From positions 425,580 to 489,579 of the forward strand of contig JAGYXB010000606.1 of assembly GCA_022495005.1 (NCBI GenBank): a stretch of 64,000 nucleotides of DNA, given 5' to 3'. Each line of letters begins with the position of its first letter. Position 1 is the stretch's first letter. Positions 57,871 through 64,000 of this stretch are shown piece by piece. This DNA is from Rhyacophila brunnea. Lineage: Eukaryota > Arthropoda > Insecta > Trichoptera > Rhyacophilidae. The notes beneath the pieces were generated by a model. The model was not told the DNA's origin. It saw only the letters and a list, made by a program, of their open reading frames with translations, and searched no databases. The position numbers and the translations under genes are program-made.

Positions 57871-58130
57871 GGTATGACCAGGAGGTGTAGATGGACAGTC
57901 GTCAGGAGGAGAGATGAGAAGTCGAGATTTGGTGGTTGCTCCGGTGGATGGAGGAGCGAGTTTTATTTGCAGCGTAAACAGTCGGTACAAGAGTATGTTA
58001 CAAGAGCGTTACGTTACCATACTTATGATACTGTTCCGAGGTCTGAGTCTCGGTGGAACAGAATGCGGTGCGGAGCGACTGACAAAACTTGCTGATCGGA
58101 CTGAGATTAAGATTGATAGATACTAATAGA
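57871..58130 (+). other. GC-richer island open in two frames, unidentified
   Basis: Overlapping frames 57874-58095 and 57914-58126 (73 and 70 codons). The second reads RSRDLVVAPVDGGASFICSV. No splice sites, domain or repeat partner seen. Confidence 0.2.
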
Positions 58131-58350
58131 TATTTAGACTGACTAACTCATCAATAATTATGACCCGCTAATTATATGCATGAATGTTCTGTAAATTGTG
58201 AGTCATTGCTGATGAAGTTTGCAATTGAGAAATCGGCTGGCCTCCATATTATTGCACTTCGAACGTTTCGATCCCACCGAAGAATGTCACGCGTGTAGAA
58301 TATGCTGACTGTAGATGCGACGATTGTGCGATAGTTTTAATCAGATGATT

Positions 58351-58762
58351 GGAGCGGATCCTTTTTTAAGTCGCTCTGCTCCGGGACCTAATACTTGCTC
58401 CGGCTCCGCTCCAGGGTCTGCTCCGCTCCGAGTAAAAAGTTTTAATACATATTATAATATGTATACAAATGTTAAACAAACGTCTTTCGCGACAGCAAAT
58501 TGTCTCTCATTATTTGCCTCATCTGTCAAAAAAGTGAGGTTATCACTGTCCAGTGTTGCCGTATTTCAAATAATTTCAGTGTTGCAAAATGTCAAAATAT
58601 ACTATTTTCATTGGATTTTAGGACGAAAATTCAATGCTAAAAAAACATCCGGAGCAGTGGAACACTACAAATTTTCAGTGCTCCGTCTCCGCATCTGCTC
58701 CGGGTAAAACCCCATTGCTCCAGTGATCCGTGCTCCTACTCCGAGCTCTGCTCCAACGCTCC
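58351..58762. mobile_element. GGAGC-rich inverted-repeat element
   Basis: Left 'ggagcggatcc' and 'gctctgctccggg'; right 'ctccgagctctgctccaacg' and 'ctcc'. Both ends are dense in GGAGC/GCTCC and pair imperfectly. No clean target duplication. The 130-codon frame crossing it is incidental. Confidence 0.55.
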
Positions 58763-60100
58763 GATTTAAATGACTTGCTAATTCTTACACTGTCGAAATC
58801 ATGTTTAAAAGGCCATTGACCGTTACAAGTTTACGGAAGATGTATTTTGGTCTGGATTAGGCTTAAAAATAGAATTATTGACTAAACTAAGACTCGGGAA
58901 AACCTTTAATACAAATGTGCCAAATATGAGTATGTAAAACTAAGTTTATATGACTTCCTTTAATTATAGTCGAAATTCTGAAAGATTGACACAAATTAAA
59001 TCATTGTATAGTAGTGTGTGTTTGTGTGTACTTTCAGCAGTATTCGGAGTAAAAAGCCCGAATAGAAAATTAAGTGGACATGAATATTCATCGAGTTTTA
59101 AAGTCACAAACGTTTCACGTTTTACTGCGATTGCAAAGAAAATTTATTCAAGCCGACCGCCATTGATGCGATGTGGAAAGGATGAAAAAACCGCACACAA
59201 CCCAACCGTTAAATCAAAGAGATCTTACCGATTGATCCCATTGAATTAAACAAGGTTTACCGAGCCATTTTCTACATTTGTAATACCTATAAAATATTCG
59301 AGCGAAATGAAATATATTTTAACAGAATTACTACATGAGTTTATTTCGTATTACGATTGACTCTCGAAGATGAAAATGTCCATTTCCTGGCAAATCGATT
59401 TCCATGTTGAAACTCTTATAACTAAACTAAACTCTTGTTATACTTGCTTTGGCGCATTTGGGAAATCAAATCAGAGTGTATTTTTGGTGTGTGTAACATA
59501 TAATTTATTTTTTCACACGAAAAAAAACGCACTCGATTGGATTCGAACCACCGATTGTTCGGTCATCAGCCGAACGCACTACCTTTACGCCACAGTATGA
59601 TACTACAATCGTGACGATTATACAGTATAATAATTTAGTTTAGAATTGTTCCGTTGCCTAGGCAGCGAATTTATTATTGTCGGCCATTTGCAATTCATTA
59701 CGCAAACAAACTCCTCAACGTCAGAGTGACAGTTGGTACATTAAAAATAAAAACAACGAGAAACCATTATATAATTTAGTAATATAAGTTAAAATGTATA
59801 GAAATAAACAAACGGCGCTCCAATAAGCGGCCCTTTTTCTTGAGTGTGTAATTTAACAAGATAATTAAGAGGTAGTCAAAGAATCTAGTTTATAACAAGT
59901 TTTGTTTTTGTTTTGTTACGCCAAAGAAGTATAACTTCTAACGCGCATACATAAGTACACACACCGATTTTTTTTATAATAAACATCTAATAAAAAAATT
60001 AAAACATGATTGTATCAAAAGATAGAATGTTTTTTTAATAATTTGTAGGTATCTTATAATAATACTTATCGATTGTGTTATTAGTGAGTAGTTATCTATG
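58763..60100. other. AT-rich sequence with one tRNA-like SINE head
   Basis: 59530-59600 (minus) has the complement of GGTTCGAATCC and an A-box-like 'cgtaaaggtagtgcg'. The 99-codon plus frame 58950-59249 is unrecognised. Confidence 0.45.
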
Positions 60101-60345
60101 ACACCCACGGTGGCCGCGCGGCTTAAGCGTTGGACTATAACGCCGTGGGTCCCAGGTTCGAATCCTGGGGCTGGCAAGTACACATATTTTTTTTTCAATT
60201 TTTGTGTGTATAGACCTAATAGGTGGAGCAAGTGGCTGACATCAATTTCTCGTAAAAAACAAAAATCTGTTAATACAAACTTCTAGTCTGTGGAGGCCCA
60301 TATGATCCTATTAGGATCGGACATGGTCGAAAGGAAAAGAAAGAA
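60101..60345 (+). mobile_element. tRNA-derived SINE, full copy
   Basis: Head 60101-60176: 'cacggtggccgcgcggctta', 'cccaggttcgaatcctgggg'. Body: 'gacctaataggtgg', 'agcaagtggctgacatca', 'ggaggcccatatgatcctat'. Tail A/G-rich from 60329. It matches the minus copy at 49025-49276 along its length. It would be transcribed by RNA polymerase III and moved by a LINE partner; no foldable mature tRNA remains. Confidence 0.9.
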
Positions 60346-60575
60346 GATATCTAATGTCTAAAATTGTCTCAACAAACTATGCAAAAAATAATGAATTTGG
60401 ACTAGGTAGAATGAGTCTTAATATACCTACTTAAGTACGCATCTGGTATTAGGAATTTTAAATGCAGTTTGATTTTCGAATCGAACGATTATACGTGAGG
60501 TGGTATTACCAAGTTCATTATTTTATTCTACTAATCGCAACCCCAAAATCGCGGCTCGCGATCTAGATTGAAGTC

Positions 60576-61104
60576 TAATGCCGGCGCTCTATTGGTACGC
60601 AAGTCAGACGATTTACAGTCTTCGGACTTTTTTTTCGCGTAGAGCATCCGAGATCTGCGGACTTTTTAATCCGCAGACGAGGCTAGCTGGATTTCAAATA
60701 TGTTTAATATTTTACTCTCCGAGTTGCCAGACTTCGTCCGTCACTATGCAAATTCGATTTGACATTAATACGCGATCATTCGGACCGAAAAAAAATCTGT
60801 AACTGTTTTAAACATTTTCATTGATTAATTTGTTAATTTACACATTGGAAAATGAGAGATTTATTAATTATTTTTTTATTTATATTTATGAAATTCATAA
60901 AAGAAAACGTAAAACTTGTGTTGTTTTCACTGCTATACTATTTTATGTTAGTCTACATATAAATAACAAAAAATTATAGGATTATCGGAAGACATTACGA
61001 TAAACGCAACTTTTGTCTTTTGACATTGATCAGTAGCAGAGCATAGACAAATCGGACGATTTATTGTCCTCGGACTTTTGGCTCGCCAATGGAGCGCTGG
61101 CTTA
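60576..61104. mobile_element. 529-bp TIR element (TAATGCCGGCGCTC)
   Basis: Left TAATGCCGGCGCTCTATTGG and right (complemented) TAAGCCAGCGCTCCATTGG. Further pairing: 'cagacgatttacagtcttcg' against 'gacgatttattgtcctcgga' in direct sense shows an internal repeat as well. TAA and TTA at the edges may be part of the target. Non-coding. Confidence 0.7.
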
Positions 61105-62022
61105 TCGCTTTGTTTACATAACCTACGTGCACTTCTCAGTAAATGTTTTGCTTTTAGCTGCTTACATAAAATTGACGAAGTCTATTTTATCATGCTAAAT
61201 TTATGATAAACACAAAGTTTTTAGCTAAAAATGTCAAATTCAAATCGAATTTAATTACACACTATCCAATCTTATGACTTTAACTATTCAAGGCTTATGT
61301 TGGTAATATCTGAAAATATACTCATTAATATATCGTCACCTCAATACTACAACTAGATAACTTGATGTTCACCGTTTTTGAGATAGCTATTGAATATGAT
61401 TCTATATTTCCTTCTCTACAAAATGATAAAACTAGGTAAGTCAGAACTTAATGGGAATTGTATTATATTTGTGTTTGAAAATATTAGATAAATTTAAAAT
61501 CATGAAGCATTAAATAAATAAAATTATATATTATCTACAATATTTTTTCATACGATTGATCATTATTTAATTGTTACCAATTAGACAAGCACATTTTTCC
61601 ATTTTTATTTTAAATAATAATTATAGCCTAGATTTATGTTATTCAAGTGAAGTCTAAATTTCATTTTCCCAACAGTGACCAAATCAGAGTTATCTGGTTG
61701 TAGTAATGAGGTAACGATATGTAATTTACTAATTGCATAAATCTGACATTATAGTGGAATAACAAATAAGAAGTGGTAAGATCTTTCCAAATAACAATAT
61801 GCAGTGACTTGTAGCTAACTTCATCAGTAGGCCGAAAATCCTTTATTTGATTCAATTTCATACATTTAGATCCTTCTCTATAGAAGAAGGGTATTTATAA
61901 CATCTTTGAGTAGAAATAATAGATTTAGATTGTAGTAATAATATAATATTATTATTAGTTCAGCGGTATGGCTAAAAAATGTGAACTTGGTATAAAATCA
62001 TTAACTTTGGCATGCTGAATAT
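61105..62022. other. No recognised feature
   Basis: AT-rich; no terminal repeats, tRNA-like motifs or coding blocks identified. Confidence 0.4.
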
Positions 62023-62030
62023 GCATAGCC

Positions 62031-62526
62031 CAGTGGTGCCAAAACTTTAGTCTATCTCGAGAAAATTAAGAATTTTAAAATTTCAGGCGACCCATGCATA
62101 GGACGATGACCTTATTTAAAAAAAAAAATAGCACAATAGGTATAAGAAAACACAATAATATGACACTACTACTGTTTATTACTACTTCTAATCTATTACA
62201 AATTAAAAACAATATAGGACAAACAAAACTTATTAATAATCAATATGTCGTCAAACGGTTTTTTGTGCATTGCAAGTATATGTGGAATCTTAAATGAACC
62301 AATTGTAGCAGCTCTTGATTTAGTTACAGACTTAGTAAATATAGATTGTTGGGCAACTAATGTGGCTTTCAAATCTTTCACTTTTTTTTTTCAATATTTT
62401 CTTAAACTGCTATTAATAGGATATTCAGTACCATATTTTTTATGAACCATTGTAAAATGTCGTTCTACGTTGCACTTTTTTCCAATAGCAACACGTTGCT
62501 CGCGAGCTACAGGTTGGGCACCGCTG
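62031..62526 (-). mobile_element. Internally deleted hAT element retaining BED/FAM200-like transposase start
   Basis: CAGTGGTGCCAAAACT and AGGTTGGGCACCGCTG are inverted ends. GCATAGCC duplicates exactly (62023-62030, 62527-62534). On the minus strand from about 62490 the frame reads GKKCNVERHFTMVHKKYGTE, the second half of a BED zinc finger (Cys then His-x4-His). After a TGA it continues with VKDLKATLVAQQSIFTKS, then RAATIGSFKIPHILAMHKK and PFDD, the segment after the finger in FAM200/ZBED5/GTF2IRD2-type hAT transposases. The catalytic domain is deleted, so the element could move only with help. Confidence 0.92.
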
Positions 62527-62534
62527 GCATAGCC

Positions 62535-64000
62535 TATGCTCTATGGTATATATTTTTTTTAAAAGATATTGAGTGGTTTCAAAATTCACCTAGGAACCCC
62601 ATAATTATTACAACCAGATTTTCAGTTTTGAAATGTATATTATTGTGGTGCTAAATACCAATTTAAACTAAAATTTTCCAATTCGAAGCCCATAAAATAC
62701 CAAGATGGCGGCCAAAAAACTTTCTAGAAAAACGCGGGAAAGGTAAAGATGCCTACAATAAAAATACAAAATATAAAAATAAGTCTTATATGACGTACTC
62801 TATCGTCTTTTTCGCGGGTTACTACAAAATTTTGCCTGCTTGTATTTTAAAGATTCGTTTCAAGAACCTATTGTTCTAAATTCAAAAGTTTCACTCCACT
62901 TAGGCGGCATCTATCTTTCGGTTCTTTAAGTTTTGGCAAAGGCCTATACGCTGAGCGAGCGAATGAAAATCGCATGGGAATCCCCTCAAAGAGGCTCTCC
63001 TCGTTGAACTGAGTTCAGCTGATGACGGAAACTTGTGTAGGAATGCATTTTGTGTGGGACTCAAACACCTATCGTGCTCACATGCACTGTTTTAAGGAAA
63101 GCAAAATCGATTCACTGCATTATGTTAAGTCTGCAAATGATGTGGCTCATTTATATATATATACAATGTGGACAAACCGGAAGAAATACTACATAATAAC
63201 ATTAATATGTAAATAATTTTATTTATGTATCTGAAACGCGATTCATGCTATTATTTATTTGCTGTTTCAGCAAATAAAATAAAAGTATTTTTTCTTTTAT
63301 CTATTAAATTATGTATGTATTTTATTCACTTTGTTTTCTTAAAACTATATAAATTATACTTTTGTACAATTGACTTGCACCATGACATACATGCAACTTA
63401 ATATAATTGTTATTTTAAATGCAAAAATGATCAATACGTATTTTAAAACATCAAACAATGTTGTCTATTATTTTTTCCTGGCGCCCTAAAGAATTTAAAT
63501 TTATGTGCGCCTGTCAATTACCCACATGGTCACAGCCATGACCTATTCTGTGTCAAAACTGTTTCCCCGTGTCAAGCCTACCAGGCATCAATAGCGAAGG
63601 ATACAAGACTAGTCAATGCGTCCCCTAAGAAATAGACATTTTCAGTGATGTTCTGTGTATTTTGTTTTTGAAATTTTATTTCCTCTGGGAATGACCGAGA
63701 ATGTGCTCCGAGAGGGAAGAATTACTCGAGTCGGCCCAACCAACTGTTGGGCCTATCGGGCCGTCCGACCTGGTCGCCATAAATTCCAACTATCTTGCAT
63801 TTTAAAAAATTGCGGCGTCTTACTGTGGGCGTGAAGATCTCTTCACATAATTTTTGCTGTCCGTATGATTAGCTTCATTTTTTTGTTATATTTGTTAAAT
63901 TCGAGTATTATTAGAGTAAAATCTGTAAACTCAGCCAAAGCTCAATTGAGAGCGTGGCTTCATCAGTCTCGGGTAACTAACTGCATCTAGGACATTACCA
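62535..64000. other. No recognised gene to the window end
   Basis: G/C-richer patches at 62880-63020 and 63480-63800 ('ctgttgggcctatcgggccg' at 63743) resemble transposon DNA but no pairable termini were found. The 64-codon frame at 63022 is unrecognised. Confidence 0.35.

Noticed and set aside
58315..58707. 130-codon plus frame
   Set aside because: Spans the GGAGC-rich element; composition follows the repeat.
59530..59600. Possible tRNA gene on the minus strand
   Set aside because: B box present but stems do not pair properly; treated as a SINE head.
60101..60176. Possible functional tRNA gene
   Set aside because: Has A and B box-like motifs but no consistent cloverleaf stems, and continues into a shared SINE body with a sister copy at 49 kb.

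Overview
This is nuclear DNA from an insect: AT-rich, intron/intergenic-like, with an interstitial (TTAGG)n tract matching the arthropod telomere repeat, RTE-type and Jockey/CR1-like retrotransposon 3' ends, a mariner remnant and tRNA-derived SINEs. The frequent 'taggtacctacc' texture fits Lepidoptera and also aphids. I lean slightly to Lepidoptera but the sequence does not settle it. There are no operons, CRISPR arrays or full-length conserved genes.

Host genes. The best-supported host coding sequence is a short terminal exon on the minus strand (4521 to 4411), with a clean splice acceptor, a 36-residue reading frame, a stop, and a 3' UTR with tandem poly(A) signals near 4050. A second exon-like block on the minus strand (40119 to 39984) ends in a strong GTAAGT donor. 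If both belong to one gene, most of the window is its introns, but this is inference and the gene is not identified. Weaker exon-like or promoter-like islands are at 7568-7928 (plus), 34719-34882 and 35945-36067.

Mobile DNA. Most of what can be explained is short, non-autonomous and often nested. At least twelve hAT-type elements have CA(N)NG-like inverted termini and recognisable 8-bp target duplications: 20314-21456 (with 20384-20753 nested), 10696-11432, 23573-23917, 25403-26769 (with 26164-26508 nested), 27421-27708, 31700-32123, 32759-32995, 33069-33196, 33989-34336, 43361-43600, 52555-53364 (with 52691-53076 nested) and 62031-62526. The last still carries a BED-finger/FAM200-like transposase start, and 13972-15078 carries another hAT transposase remnant. 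Three elements have TNA target duplications (23327-23501, 51059-51676, 51694-52012), as in the PIF/Harbinger group. RTE tails occur at 2310, 7045, 18112, 42660 and probably 9330 and 17510. Jockey-like tails lie at 5590 and 23176. Several insertions can be checked inside this window because an uninterrupted sister copy gives the empty site.

Regions. 0-6 kb: 3' exon of the host gene, RTE and Jockey tails, three inverted-repeat elements. 7-16 kb: RTE tail, possible promoter, hAT elements, mariner remnant. 16-26.8 kb: SINEs, nested TIR elements, TTAGG tract, dense hAT nesting. 27-38 kb: three of the four CATGGCCCCC elements, two CAGGGCTCG elements and dispersed repeats. 38-50 kb: second exon candidate, direct repeats, SINEs. 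50-64 kb: TIR tandem, twin Harbinger-like MITEs, nested hAT, a perfect 25-bp hairpin and the hAT with transposase remnant.
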